Shown here piece after piece: positions 1 through 6,186 of a DNA stretch of 25,296 nt; the first letter of the stretch is position 1, and each line of letters begins with the position of its first letter. Under the pieces are notes generated by a model. It was not told where the DNA came from. It made no database searches and saw only the letters and a program-made list of their open reading frames with translations. Made by a program: the position numbers and the translations under genes. This stretch comes from CAIXDB01 sp038327915 (GTDB lineage Bacteria; Patescibacteriota; Minisyncoccia; Phycocordibacterales; DATDWN01), in contig JBBQLO010000008.1 in assembly GCA_038327915.1 (NCBI GenBank), positions 1 through 25,296 on the forward strand, in the 5' to 3' direction.

Positions 1-125
1 AAGAACTGCTTGACCACGATGCTCTGATAGGGGAGCTTTCTAATGAATTTGTAAACGGTGATGCTGGTGATGTCATAAATCGCTTGGAAGACCTCGGTTT
101 GGATATTAACGACTTGGAAATATAA
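1..125 (+). CDS. C-terminal fragment of an unknown protein
   Basis: An open frame enters from the left edge (codons start at position 3) and ends at TAA 123-125, leaving about 40 residues. The fragment is acidic, rich in Asp, Glu and Leu, and ends in ...INDLEI, as expected for a soluble helical tail. Nothing identifies the family. No terminator-like hairpin follows directly; a promoter for the next gene begins 45 nt downstream. The reading is supported only by the open frame and plausible composition. Confidence 0.45.
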   Translation, partial: ELLDHDALIGELSNEFVNGDAGDVINRLEDLGLDINDLEI

Positions 126-169
126 AAAGTGAATAGAAAAATTAGAACAAACTGGTCCAAAATTTGTAC

Positions 170-198
170 TTGACAAACATACGCAATAAGTGTATGGC
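170..198 (+). promoter_or_regulatory. Strong sigma-70-like promoter of the GC-rich cassette
   Basis: TTGACA (170-175), a 17-nt spacer and TATGGC (193-198), with TG at 191-192 just before the -10. Transcription would start near 205, giving a leader of about 125 nt before the ATG at 329. That is far longer than for other genes in the window. Confidence 0.6.
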
Positions 199-230
199 TG
201 TAGAGTAGTTCTTTTATACCTTACTTGCAA

Positions 231-293
231 GTCGCCATAGCTGAAAGTGCCTTATTTCACAACATAAAATAGGGCTTTCCCAGCTATGGCGAC
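231..293 (+). repeat. Long inverted repeat / leader hairpin
   Basis: The 13-nt arm GTCGCCATAGCTG (231-243) is repeated as an exact reverse complement at 281-293. Inside it, AAAG/CTTT and TATTT/AAATA can extend the stem, so almost the whole 63 nt can fold as one hairpin. It lies between the promoter (170-198) and the Shine-Dalgarno site (316-322), so it would be in the 5' leader of the 329-817 gene. No T-tract follows, so it is not an ordinary terminator. It could be an mRNA-stabilising or regulatory structure, or the end of a small mobile element. Confidence 0.65.
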
Positions 294-328
294 ATTCAGT
301 CGCTCTCTGGCACACAAGGAGACAGACA

Positions 329-817
329 ATGGGAAAAGCCATCGCTATCGGTCAGTCTTTGAACCTGTTCTCGACCATCGCTCGCGGCCGATTCAATCCC
401 GCCAAGTTCATTTACGAGGGTTTGAGAATCCTCAACGATGAGACGGACGCCCGTTCCATCGCACTCACCGAACTGGACCTCACCAAGGTAGAGCACGTTA
501 CGATGCTCAAGTACGGCGAGACCCACGTCAACGGCGAGGAGAAGCTCAGGCGTCTGAAGTCGTCGGATTACATCCGACTGGACACCGACATCTTCTTGAC
601 GCTCTGGGGAAACCAGCACCTTATTCCCGAGAGCTGGAAGGAAAAAGTAAACGAACACATCCGCTTCGTTTACTTTGACGGCACCATCCTTCGGTACTTG
701 AACGGTAACCGTTGCGTTCTGTGCCTGTACTGGGGTGGCAGTGAGTGGTACTGGGACGTGCGTTGGCTGGGCCGCGATTGGTATGCCTCGGACCAGTCGG
801 CCGTTCTCGCAAGTTAG
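329..817 (+). CDS. GC-rich 162-aa protein with Trp-rich C-terminus; candidate DGR-type variable protein
   Basis: ATG 329 follows a perfect AAGGAGA (316-322) at 6 nt, rare in this window. Sampled lines of the gene are about 58-65 percent GC, against roughly 35-40 percent in neighbours, which suggests transfer. Residues 1-115 are soluble and mixed helix/strand, including NQHLIPESWKEK. Residues 116-162 change character: FDGT, then a segment with five Trp in 17 positions (W135, W140, W142, W146, W151), ending SAVLAS. Between framework residues lie Asn, Tyr, Asp, Ser, Gly and Cys, many in NNC or NNT codons. From memory, unverified, Parcubacteria encode paralogues with the same framework that differ mainly at those positions. 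This resembles the C-type-lectin-fold variable domain of DGR targets. Function is unknown; ligand binding or surface display is an inference. No signal peptide or membrane segment is visible. Confidence 0.85.
   Translation: MGKAIAIGQSLNLFSTIARGRFNPAKFIYEGLRILNDETDARSIALTELDLTKVEHVTMLKYGETHVNGEEKLRRLKSSDYIRLDTDIFLTLWGNQHLIPESWKEKVNEHIRFVYFDGTILRYLNGNRCVLCLYWGGSEWYWDVRWLGRDWYASDQSAVLAS
692..814 (+). other. Candidate DGR variable region (VR)
   Basis: This 3' part of the 329-817 gene encodes residues 122-162. Framework codons (CGG, GGT, CGT, GTT CTG, TGG, GAG TGG, TGG CTG, GAT TGG, GCC, TCG GCC GTT CTC GCA) alternate with codons such as TAC, AAC, TGC, GGC, AGT, GAC and CGC. Those are all reachable from AAC, AAT or TAC by changes at adenines. 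This is the pattern expected if a template repeat were copied with adenine-specific mutagenesis. No template repeat or reverse transcriptase lies in the window, so the call is inferential. Confidence 0.4.
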
Positions 818-853
818 TACTTGGGATTTGGTCACTGGGACCTTCTTGGAACC

Positions 854-874
854 TTTGACCTTTGACCTTGGACC
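854..874 (+). repeat. Three 7-nt tandem repeats TTTGACC/TTGGACC
   Basis: TTTGACC (854-860), TTTGACC (861-867) and TTGGACC (868-874) stand head to tail, preceded by related GGACCTT and GGAACC elements from 838. They lie between the stop of the GC-rich gene and its terminator, outside any convincing frame. Confidence 0.6.
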
Positions 875-897
875 CTGCATTCGTGTGGGGTCTTTTT
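871..897 (+). terminator. Rho-independent terminator after the GC-rich gene
   Basis: GACCC (871-875) pairs with GGGTC (888-892) around a 12-nt loop and is followed by TTTTT (893-897). The stem is short but GC-rich. It overlaps the last of the TTTGACC-like repeats. Confidence 0.5.
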
Positions 898-916
898 CTG
901 TATGATAGTATACAAA

Positions 917-1012
917 ATGGCAGTAGTTGAATATCAGTGCGTGTTTACGGATGCGTACCATCGAACACAGTATCCATATATCCAGAGTATTTTCGAGCAC
1001 GGTTTCAAATAG
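917..1012 (+). CDS. Short 31-codon ORF, possibly a gene remnant
   Basis: ATG 917 to TAG 1010-1012 encodes 31 residues beginning MAVVEYQCVFTDAYHR, rich in Tyr. TATGAT (901-906) lies 10 nt upstream and could be a -10 box for a nearly leaderless mRNA. The following stretch 1010-1187 is open and coding-like in another frame, and the next gene uses the third frame. This may therefore be the 5' part of a decayed gene rather than a real microprotein. Confidence 0.25.
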   Translation: MAVVEYQCVFTDAYHRTQYPYIQSIFEHGFK

Positions 1013-1071
1013 CGTGGTGTGTGAAGACACTTCAAAAAAAGAAGTTACTTGGTATAGCGTACTAGGGCATT

Positions 1072-1479
1072 ATGATGCCGAAGACAGTGGAAACCCTACA
1101 GACAACCCCAAGAGTATTCAAGGGGTGGGAGATGAAAAGAAACACTTTTGGAGGTGTCAAGTTGTTTCGCAAATCTCCATTTCGTGAACAGATGGTCACG
1201 ATTGATATTTGGAAACTACGCAAGCACGAACCGTGTCGACGTGATCACGTAGAATACAGTATCGAGAATTTTCTGAAGTTGGCTCCACTTACGGTTCAAT
1301 CCATTGCAGTTGATCTACAAAACGGATTGGTGAGACGGGTTATCAATGCATTACTTAATCGGACAGTTGCAGTCAATCATAAGGCAGAAATGGCAAATTA
1401 CTGTCGAGTGTGCAATACAACACTCGAAGAACTGGTTATGAAAAAAGCGGGGGAATATAATTTTACACCGATTCTGTGA
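1072..1479 (+). CDS. Hypothetical protein
   Basis: The frame opens after TAG 1063-1065 and offers ATG at 1072, 1075 and 1132. The longest version has 135 residues. ATG 1132 is preceded by AAGG (1119-1123), so a 115-aa product is also possible. The C-terminal 90 residues look like a genuine soluble, basic, partly helical protein (SIENFLKLAPLTVQ, LNRTVAV). A Cys pair in YCRVCNTT near the end resembles half of a zinc site, but no second pair is seen. The family is not recognised. The stop lies inside the loop of a terminator hairpin. Residues before about 40 are less convincing because another frame is also open there. Confidence 0.5.
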   Translation: MMPKTVETLQTTPRVFKGWEMKRNTFGGVKLFRKSPFREQMVTIDIWKLRKHEPCRRDHVEYSIENFLKLAPLTVQSIAVDLQNGLVRRVINALLNRTVAVNHKAEMANYCRVCNTTLEELVMKKAGEYNFTPIL

Positions 1480-1495
1480 GGGATCGGTGTTTTGT
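1465..1495 (+). terminator. Terminator overlapping the end of the 1072-1479 gene
   Basis: ACACCGAT (1465-1472) and ATCGGTGT (1483-1490) form a perfect 8-bp stem with a 10-nt loop that contains the stop codon 1477-1479. TTTGTT follows. It separates this gene from the convergent gene ending at 1502. The opposite strand has no T-run after the stem, so it probably acts only on plus-strand transcripts. Confidence 0.7.
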
Positions 1496-1501
1496 TGGCT
1501 A

Positions 1502-2005
1502 CTATATTGGTTCCTCCTGAGCTTTACTTGCTCCAACCGCATGGAGTGCACTCGTTACTTCGTGTAAAAGTGCTGTGTGAAATTCTTTTCCAGAAGTTGC
1601 TAACAAAAGTAGATCATTGTGGATGAGAGTTTTCTGGTGTTCTACTAATACTTCTGCCGCACCGAGGACGAGGGCCCAGTGTACAAGTGCCGCACCTTCA
1701 AAGAAACCTGACCACTCGAGGAGTTCGGTTGGGTTGTCCCATTGCTCGCCGACATACGAGTCACGCATAGACCGTAGTTTTTTTCCTGTAGTTTCGAGCT
1801 TGCCGAGTACAATTGACTCTATATCACATTCGCGTGATAGTTTTTTGATGCTTTCTGCATGCAAAGTGTTGTCCTTAATTGCTTGGTTGACGCGTTCCAC
1901 ACCAAAACCGGCTTCGAGAGAGTGTCGGCCACGTTCAAAAGTTTCATGACTGACTTCAGCGAAAGCAAGGACCTCTCCTAATTTTTTTGAGATAAATTCA
2001 TTCAT
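1502..2005 (-). CDS. Conserved-looking helical hypothetical protein (167 aa)
   Basis: ATG at 2005-2003, TAG at 1504-1502. The protein is soluble and almost wholly helical. Its central part contains LRSMRDSYVGEQWDNPTE and then LLEWSGFFEGAALVHW, which read like a conserved core. His residues in the C-terminal helices (HW, HQ, HN, FHTALLH) could bind metal in a four-helix bundle, but no canonical rubrerythrin or hemerythrin motif is present, so no function is given. No signal peptide or Shine-Dalgarno. The start is supported by TATAAT on the minus strand (2042-2037), about 32 nt upstream. It is transcribed divergently from the membrane-protein pair at 2077-2999. Confidence 0.75.
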   Translation of the reverse strand: MNEFISKKLGEVLAFAEVSHETFERGRHSLEAGFGVERVNQAIKDNTLHAESIKKLSRECDIESIVLGKLETTGKKLRSMRDSYVGEQWDNPTELLEWSGFFEGAALVHWALVLGAAEVLVEHQKTLIHNDLLLLATSGKEFHTALLHEVTSALHAVGASKAQEEPI

Positions 2006-2028
2006 GATTTTTATGTATTTGACTAATA

Positions 2029-2037
2029 TGTGGATAA
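2029..2037 (-). promoter_or_regulatory. Perfect DnaA box in a divergent intergenic region
   Basis: TGTGGATAA on the plus strand is TTATCCACA on the minus strand, the consensus DnaA box. It abuts the minus-strand -10 box (2042-2037) and covers the predicted transcription start of the 2005-1502 gene. A single site can occur by chance or could let DnaA repress the gene. Confidence 0.5.
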
Positions 2038-2042
2038 TTATA
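2037..2042 (-). promoter_or_regulatory. -10 box for the 2005-1502 gene
   Basis: TATAAT on the minus strand (plus-strand ATTATA), giving a predicted start near 2030 and a leader of about 25 nt. No convincing -35 is seen. Confidence 0.5.
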
Positions 2043-2076
2043 GCACATGATGCTTAGTATTTGCTACACTATATAT

Positions 2077-2367
2077 ATGCAACCGTCTCAGTTTCCTACA
2101 ACCCCAAGTTTACTCCCAAATCTTAATCCTCCGCACTTTATAGCTTCTTTTTTCTCTGCATCATTTTTTTCTGTATGGGGCAAACCTACTCTTTTTATCA
2201 TTCTTGGAATATTCTTTATATTGTACTGTATCGTATCGAGTGTGCTTGTGTATCACTGGAAAGCGTATGGAATGGGGAGTCGAGGAGTTTTTGTAGCGGA
2301 AGTGTTATTTTTTACGGTTTCACTTTTTTTCTTTTGTATTGCCGGAGTAGCAGTATTTTTTATCTGA
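2077..2367 (+). CDS. Small two-helix membrane protein
   Basis: 96 residues from ATG 2077. An upstream in-frame ATG at 2047 would add ten residues, but the extended -10 TGCTACACT (TACACT at 2065-2070) sits exactly 6 nt before 2077, matching other starts in this window. The N-terminal 30 residues are Pro-rich and polar. Two hydrophobic segments follow at about 38-61 and 70-96, the second reaching the C-terminus. It lies 20 nt upstream of the PH-domain membrane protein and may be co-transcribed with it. The family is not recognised. Confidence 0.65.
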   Translation: MQPSQFPTTPSLLPNLNPPHFIASFFSASFFSVWGKPTLFIILGIFFILYCIVSSVLVYHWKAYGMGSRGVFVAEVLFFTVSLFFFCIAGVAVFFI

Positions 2368-2387
2368 GTGCATTTATATAAACATCT

Positions 2388-2999
2388 ATGAACCAACATT
2401 CATTTTTATCTTCATCTCCAGATTATAGTGCTCTTCACCTCGAAACAGATGAACATGTTATCCTAGAAGTTCGCAAACACTGGATTGTGTTCGCTGGACA
2501 CGCAGCCGGTTTGCTGCTCGCAGCTTTTTTCCCTTTTATTGTCATGGTTTTGTTTCGGTTGGTTATTCTTAATCATGTTTCGGTACTGGTGCACGGTTCA
2601 TTCTCATTACCCGACTTTGCCCCTACTCTGTTTACTTTTTTTTATACTCTATGGATTTTGTTTTTATGGATTTCGTTTTTTGTAGGATGGACAAAATATT
2701 ATCTTGATGTTTGGTATGTGACAGAAAAACGTATTATTGCCGTAGAACAAAAGCGCATTTTCGATCGCGAGATTTCAAACATTCGCTTTGATCGTATTCA
2801 AGATGTAACTGTAGAAGTCGATGGATTTATACCAACATTTCTTGATTTTGGAAATATTAAAGTACAGACAGCTTCGGAAGATGATCTCGATTTTATTATG
2901 AATATTGTTCGCCATCCGGACGAGGTACGTCGGGTCATATTTAGTCAACATAATGAGATTGGTGATGGAAAACAAGGTGTGGGGCAAGGGTCGGTGTAG
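2388..2999 (+). CDS. Membrane protein with bacterial PH domain (YdbS/DUF304-like)
   Basis: 203 residues. An N-terminal cytosolic stretch with the LETDEHVILEVRKHW type of lead-in precedes two transmembrane helices (about 32-60 and 77-102). A beta-rich domain follows at about 104-175 with the bacterial PH (bPH2) signature: YYLDVWYVTEKRIIAVEQ, then IRFDRIQDVTVEVDG, FLDFGNIKVQTAS. Family knowledge places such proteins in the cytoplasmic membrane with the PH domain facing the cytosol; a precise role is not established. The start is supported by an AT-rich -10-like TATATA (2375-2380) 7 nt upstream and no Shine-Dalgarno. A strong terminator follows at 3010. Confidence 0.85.
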   Translation: MNQHSFLSSSPDYSALHLETDEHVILEVRKHWIVFAGHAAGLLLAAFFPFIVMVLFRLVILNHVSVLVHGSFSLPDFAPTLFTFFYTLWILFLWISFFVGWTKYYLDVWYVTEKRIIAVEQKRIFDREISNIRFDRIQDVTVEVDGFIPTFLDFGNIKVQTASEDDLDFIMNIVRHPDEVRRVIFSQHNEIGDGKQGVGQGSV

Positions 3000-3009
3000 A
3001 TAAAAAAAT

Positions 3010-3040
3010 ACGCGGTCCAACAACGGACCGCGTGAAAAAT
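3010..3040. terminator. Hairpin terminator between convergent genes
   Basis: ACGCGGTCC (3010-3018) and GGACCGCGT (3025-3033) form a perfect 9-bp stem with a 6-nt loop. The plus-strand run of A just before the stem (3002-3008) gives the minus strand a strong U-tract, so it is a clear terminator for the gene at 3422-3042 ... read leftward. On the plus strand GAAAAATTTT follows, a weaker arrangement, but the hairpin probably also ends the 2388-2999 transcript. Confidence 0.8.
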
Positions 3041-3041
3041 T

Positions 3042-3422
3042 TTATGGCCCTGTTGGACAACTAAACGGGAGTTTAGACAGCAAAAAATCCTGTCTTTTTG
3101 TTGGGTTTCTAAACCCTGTATGTGACCAAGACATTATTGATACGATAACTGTGTCACCTCGGGTCGCCTTGTATAAGTATATCTCTTGGTCATTAGGTTT
3201 CATTTTTACCACAATTGGTGTCCTCGTTTTTCCGTTTAGATGTCTGAGTTGTAAAACATAAGCGGAATTTTTTGAACTTTTTGGTAAAATAATTTTATAG
3301 CCTAAAACGGTGTGACATCCAAATGACACATTTTTAGAACCCTGTTCGCTCTGTGGCTGTCCCATCGATACCAAGAGAGAACAGAAGAATAAGCCCACTC
3401 CTATTTTCAACAGTTTTTTCAT
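3042..3422 (-). CDS. Small secreted protein with signal peptide
   Basis: 126 residues. The N-terminus has a basic MKKLLK and a hydrophobic core (about 7-19), with a likely signal peptidase I site after residue 20-21. There is no lipobox. The mature part has beta-like alternation and two Cys (C36, C122) that could form one disulfide, fitting the DsbA-like protein encoded at 23874. The family is not recognised. Unusually for the window it has a good Shine-Dalgarno, GAGGAG (plus-strand CTCCTC, 3429-3434), 6 nt from the ATG, and a normal promoter with a leader. Both suggest a different origin or expression mode from its neighbours. It is divergent from mnmA. Confidence 0.75.
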   Translation of the reverse strand: MKKLLKIGVGLFFCSLLVSMGQPQSEQGSKNVSFGCHTVLGYKIILPKSSKNSAYVLQLRHLNGKTRTPIVVKMKPNDQEIYLYKATRGDTVIVSIMSWSHTGFRNPTKRQDFLLSKLPFSCPTGP

Positions 3423-3439
3423 TTAGAACTCCTCTATTC

Positions 3440-3467
3440 ACAGTACAGGAAATATGTGTTTCGTCAA
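3440..3467 (-). promoter_or_regulatory. Promoter of the secreted-protein gene
   Basis: On the minus strand TTGACG (3467-3462), a 16-nt spacer and TACTGT (3445-3440). The leader to the ATG at 3422 would be short but contains the GAGGAG ribosome-binding site. Confidence 0.5.
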
Positions 3468-3498
3468 TTTGTTTTTGTGTGATATATAATGTCTTTAC

Positions 3499-4707
3499 AT
3501 GAAAATGAAAGAAAGTAGAAAAAAAATATTTGTCGGAGTTTCTGGTGGAGTGGATAGCTCAGTTGCTTTGGCGTTGTTGCAAGAGCAAGGTCATGACGTA
3601 ACAGGAGTTTTTTTGAAAGTCTGGCAGCCGGATTTTCTAACAGGTGATTCAGTCGGTAATTCTGGTTGCGACTGGCGAGAAGAGCGGCGGAGTGCTATGC
3701 GAGTCTGCGCTACTCTTGGTGTACCTTTCATGACCCTCGACTGTGAGGCAGAATATAAAAAAGAGGTGGTGGACTACATGATTCGTGAATACGCTGTAGG
3801 ACGAGTTCCAAATCCAGATATTTTTTGTAATAAATACGTAAAGTTCGGGGTTTTTCTAGAAAAAGCTCTCACTTTAGGAGCAGACTATGTTGCTACAGGA
3901 CATTATGCGCGATTGAAAAGCAAAGAAAATTTCAAGAATGAAAATGATCAAACACTATTTGAACTTTTAGAATCGGTTGATGTCCACAAAGATCAGTCGT
4001 ATTTTTTATATACACTCAATCAACACCAGCTTGCCCACACACTCTTTCCAGTTGGGCATTTGACAAAACCTGAAGTGCGGAAACTTGCCGAAAAATTCAA
4101 TTTGCCAACAGCGACTAAAAAAGACAGTCAAGGGTTATGTTTTATTGGGAAAGTAGACATGAAAGAATTTCTCCAACATTTTATCGAAACAAAAAAAGGC
4201 GACGTTCTGGATACCTTGGGTAATGTTATTGGTTCTCATAGCGGAGCACTTCTATTTGCTATTGGTGAGCGACATGGTTTTATCATTACAAAAAAATCCT
4301 CACACGATCCGAGATTTTTTGTCGTTTCAAAAGATGTTGAGAAAAATACTCTTACTGTAGCGAGTAAAAAAACTGTCTATGGTGGAGGAAAGAACAACAA
4401 AGAGACAGGGCTAACACGTGAGGTAAATATGTATAACGCGAAAGAAATTTATCTCGCGGAAATACATTTTATATCAAGTGAAGAGCCTCAATTTCCATTT
4501 TGTTGTGAAGTTCGTATTCGATTCCGTCAGGAAAAACAAAAATGTGTGATTAAAAAAAAATCATTTTTGCAGACATCTGATGTGTGCAAATATACTTATA
4601 CAATTGTATGTGATTCTTCTCAGTCCGGTGTTTCTGCCGGACAATCTGCGGTATTTTATTTTGACGATGTATGCCTTGGTGGCGGTATTATAGAAGCTGT
4701 TATATAA
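3499..4707 (+). CDS. mnmA: tRNA-specific 2-thiouridylase MnmA
   Basis: 402 residues. It catalyses 2-thiolation of the wobble uridine (U34) of tRNAs for Lys, Glu and Gln in the cytosol. The ATP-pyrophosphatase loop SGGVDSS is at 15-21. The two catalytic cysteines are in NPDIFCN (C110) and SQGLCFIG (C214). Other hallmarks are YVATGHYAR, KDQSYFLYTL and the C-terminal barrel ending AVFYFDDVCLGGGII. It is slightly longer than E. coli MnmA (368 aa), mainly in the C-terminal region. ATG 3505 is an alternative start. TATAAT (3485-3490) lies 8 nt before ATG 3499 and there is no Shine-Dalgarno, so the mRNA is probably leaderless. The stop codon overlaps a second TATAAT for the next gene. Confidence 0.97.
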   Translation: MKMKESRKKIFVGVSGGVDSSVALALLQEQGHDVTGVFLKVWQPDFLTGDSVGNSGCDWREERRSAMRVCATLGVPFMTLDCEAEYKKEVVDYMIREYAVGRVPNPDIFCNKYVKFGVFLEKALTLGADYVATGHYARLKSKENFKNENDQTLFELLESVDVHKDQSYFLYTLNQHQLAHTLFPVGHLTKPEVRKLAEKFNLPTATKKDSQGLCFIGKVDMKEFLQHFIETKKGDVLDTLGNVIGSHSGALLFAIGERHGFIITKKSSHDPRFFVVSKDVEKNTLTVASKKTVYGGGKNNKETGLTREVNMYNAKEIYLAEIHFISSEEPQFPFCCEVRIRFRQEKQKCVIKKKSFLQTSDVCKYTYTIVCDSSQSGVSAGQSAVFYFDDVCLGGGIIEAVI

Positions 4708-4714
4708 TCGAGTT

Positions 4715-5581
4715 ATGGGTAATCCTATTTTTGTTATAAAAGCAAACGGTACTCGTGAAATATTTGATCGATCAAAATTAGAGTATTCTCTCACGCGAGC
4801 CGGTACGACATTGAAAGTAATTGAAAATATATTAGCACATGTTGACAGTCATATTACGGAAGGTATGACAACACATGATATATATAAAAAAGCATTTGAA
4901 TTTTTGCGTGTTTCTCTCCGCCCTATTGCCGTTCGCTACTCACTTAAACGAGCAGTAATGGATTTGGGTCCTTCAGGTTTTCCATTTGAGGATTTCGTTG
5001 CGGAAATATTTCGCCAGAAAGGTTTTGAGGCAGTCACAGGGCAAATAGTTCGAGGTTTTTGCGTTGAACATGAAATAGATGTTGTGGCTTGGAATGACAA
5101 GAAACTTATTATGGTTGAAGCCAAATTTCACAACCAACTTGGCCTTAAAAGCGATCTAAAAATTGCCCTTTACGTCAAAGCCCGTTTTGATGATTTGCGT
5201 CAGATGAAATTTAAGTACGGTGCGACACCTGGAATTGCAGAAAGTGATATTGAAAGTAAGGGGCGAACACTCGATGAAGGTTGGCTTGTTACAAACACTA
5301 AATTTACTTCAACAGCAATCGAGTATGGTTCATGCCAGGGCGGATTGAATATGATTGGTTGGAATTATCCACCACACGGCAATCTTCATGACATGATCAT
5401 GGAGGCTAAGCTCCACCCGCTGACTTGTCTCGTCGCACTCAACGGTCGGGAGAAAAAAGCTCTTCTCGATCAAGGCGTTGTTCTGTGTAAAACAATTCAT
5501 GACAATTCTGCTCTTCTTGAAGCAATAGGTCTCTCACCTGAAGAATCTGCGAAGGTGATACAGGAAATAGATGAATTATAA
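4715..5581 (+). CDS. ATP-cone domain fused to a PD-(D/E)XK (Mrr-like) nuclease domain
   Basis: 288 residues. Residues 4-86 match an ATP-cone, the nucleotide-sensing module of ribonucleotide reductases and NrdR: FVIKANGTREIFDRSKL, then LRPIAVRYSLKRAVMDLGPSG. Residues 89-215 look like a restriction-endonuclease fold with E92, D122 (HEIDVVAW) and E135-A-K137 (MVEAKFH) as the predicted metal and catalytic triad. The last 50 residues resemble a helix-hairpin-helix (ALLDQGVVLCKTIHDN). A nucleotide-gated DNA nuclease is an inference from the fusion. No methylase or partner is nearby, so this is not a standard restriction system. TATAAT (4703-4708) overlapping the mnmA stop sits 6 nt before the ATG. 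The HD gene follows 3 nt downstream. Confidence 0.8.
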   Translation: MGNPIFVIKANGTREIFDRSKLEYSLTRAGTTLKVIENILAHVDSHITEGMTTHDIYKKAFEFLRVSLRPIAVRYSLKRAVMDLGPSGFPFEDFVAEIFRQKGFEAVTGQIVRGFCVEHEIDVVAWNDKKLIMVEAKFHNQLGLKSDLKIALYVKARFDDLRQMKFKYGATPGIAESDIESKGRTLDEGWLVTNTKFTSTAIEYGSCQGGLNMIGWNYPPHGNLHDMIMEAKLHPLTCLVALNGREKKALLDQGVVLCKTIHDNSALLEAIGLSPEESAKVIQEIDEL

Positions 5582-5584
5582 TAT

Positions 5585-6178
5585 ATGAAAAATAAGAGGG
5601 AACAAAAAAATACTTTAGAGATCAAGAGAATTGCAAATTTTCTTTTTGAAGTTGGAATTTTATCAAAAACCCCAAGAAGTGGTTTTCATTTTCTTGGCAC
5701 CGGCGAACAGTCTGTTGCTGAACATGTTCATCGAGTTGTATTTGTTGGCTATGCTCTCGCTCAGATGGACGGTACAGTCGATGTATCAAAAGTAATGAAA
5801 ATGTGTTTGCTTCACGATATTTCTGAAACACGTATTTCAGATCTCAACCATGTTCATCAAAAATATGTTGATCGCAACGAACATCAGGCAGTTAAAGACA
5901 TTACCGATTCAGTACCTTTTGGAGCTGATATGTTTAGTACATTGAGCGAATATGAAGAGCGAAAGACCCCAGAAGCCATACTTGCAAAAGATGCAGACAA
6001 CCTCGAATGGGTTCTGTCTCTCAAAGAAGAAGTAGACACGGGGAATATTCGCGCTCTCAAGTGGATTGATGAAGCCGTTCTCCGTCTTAAGACACCGTAT
6101 GCTAAAAAACTTGCAAAGGAAATTACTACAACTGACTCAAATGGATGGTGGTTTGGTGATAAAAAAGTCAGTAGATAA
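5585..6178 (+). CDS. HD-domain phosphohydrolase (YfbR/HDDC2-like)
   Basis: 197 residues. The HD-superfamily metal ligands are visible: H47 (SVAEHVHR), H77-D78 (LLHDISE) and D138 (KDADNLEWVL). The opening KTPRSGFHFLGTGEQSVAEH matches the YfbR/HDDC2 group, which includes 5'-deoxynucleotidases. Activity on deoxynucleoside monophosphates is therefore likely but not shown. It begins 3 nt after the ATP-cone/nuclease gene and has no spaced promoter, so the two are probably co-transcribed. Pairing of a dNTP-sensing domain with a nucleotidase suggests a shared role in nucleotide control or DNA degradation (inference). Confidence 0.85.
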   Translation: MKNKREQKNTLEIKRIANFLFEVGILSKTPRSGFHFLGTGEQSVAEHVHRVVFVGYALAQMDGTVDVSKVMKMCLLHDISETRISDLNHVHQKYVDRNEHQAVKDITDSVPFGADMFSTLSEYEERKTPEAILAKDADNLEWVLSLKEEVDTGNIRALKWIDEAVLRLKTPYAKKLAKEITTTDSNGWWFGDKKVSR

Positions 6179-6186
6179 GAATTACT

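Noticed and set aside
296..1030. 244-codon open frame on the minus strand opposite the GC-rich gene
   Set aside because: It is the antisense shadow of a GC-rich coding region. The plus frame has the promoter, Shine-Dalgarno site, recognisable family framework and terminator.
1617..1949. Plus-strand frame opposite the 2005-1502 gene
   Set aside because: Its translation is Ser/Arg/Thr-rich and low in structure, while the minus frame gives a coherent helical protein with a -10 box.
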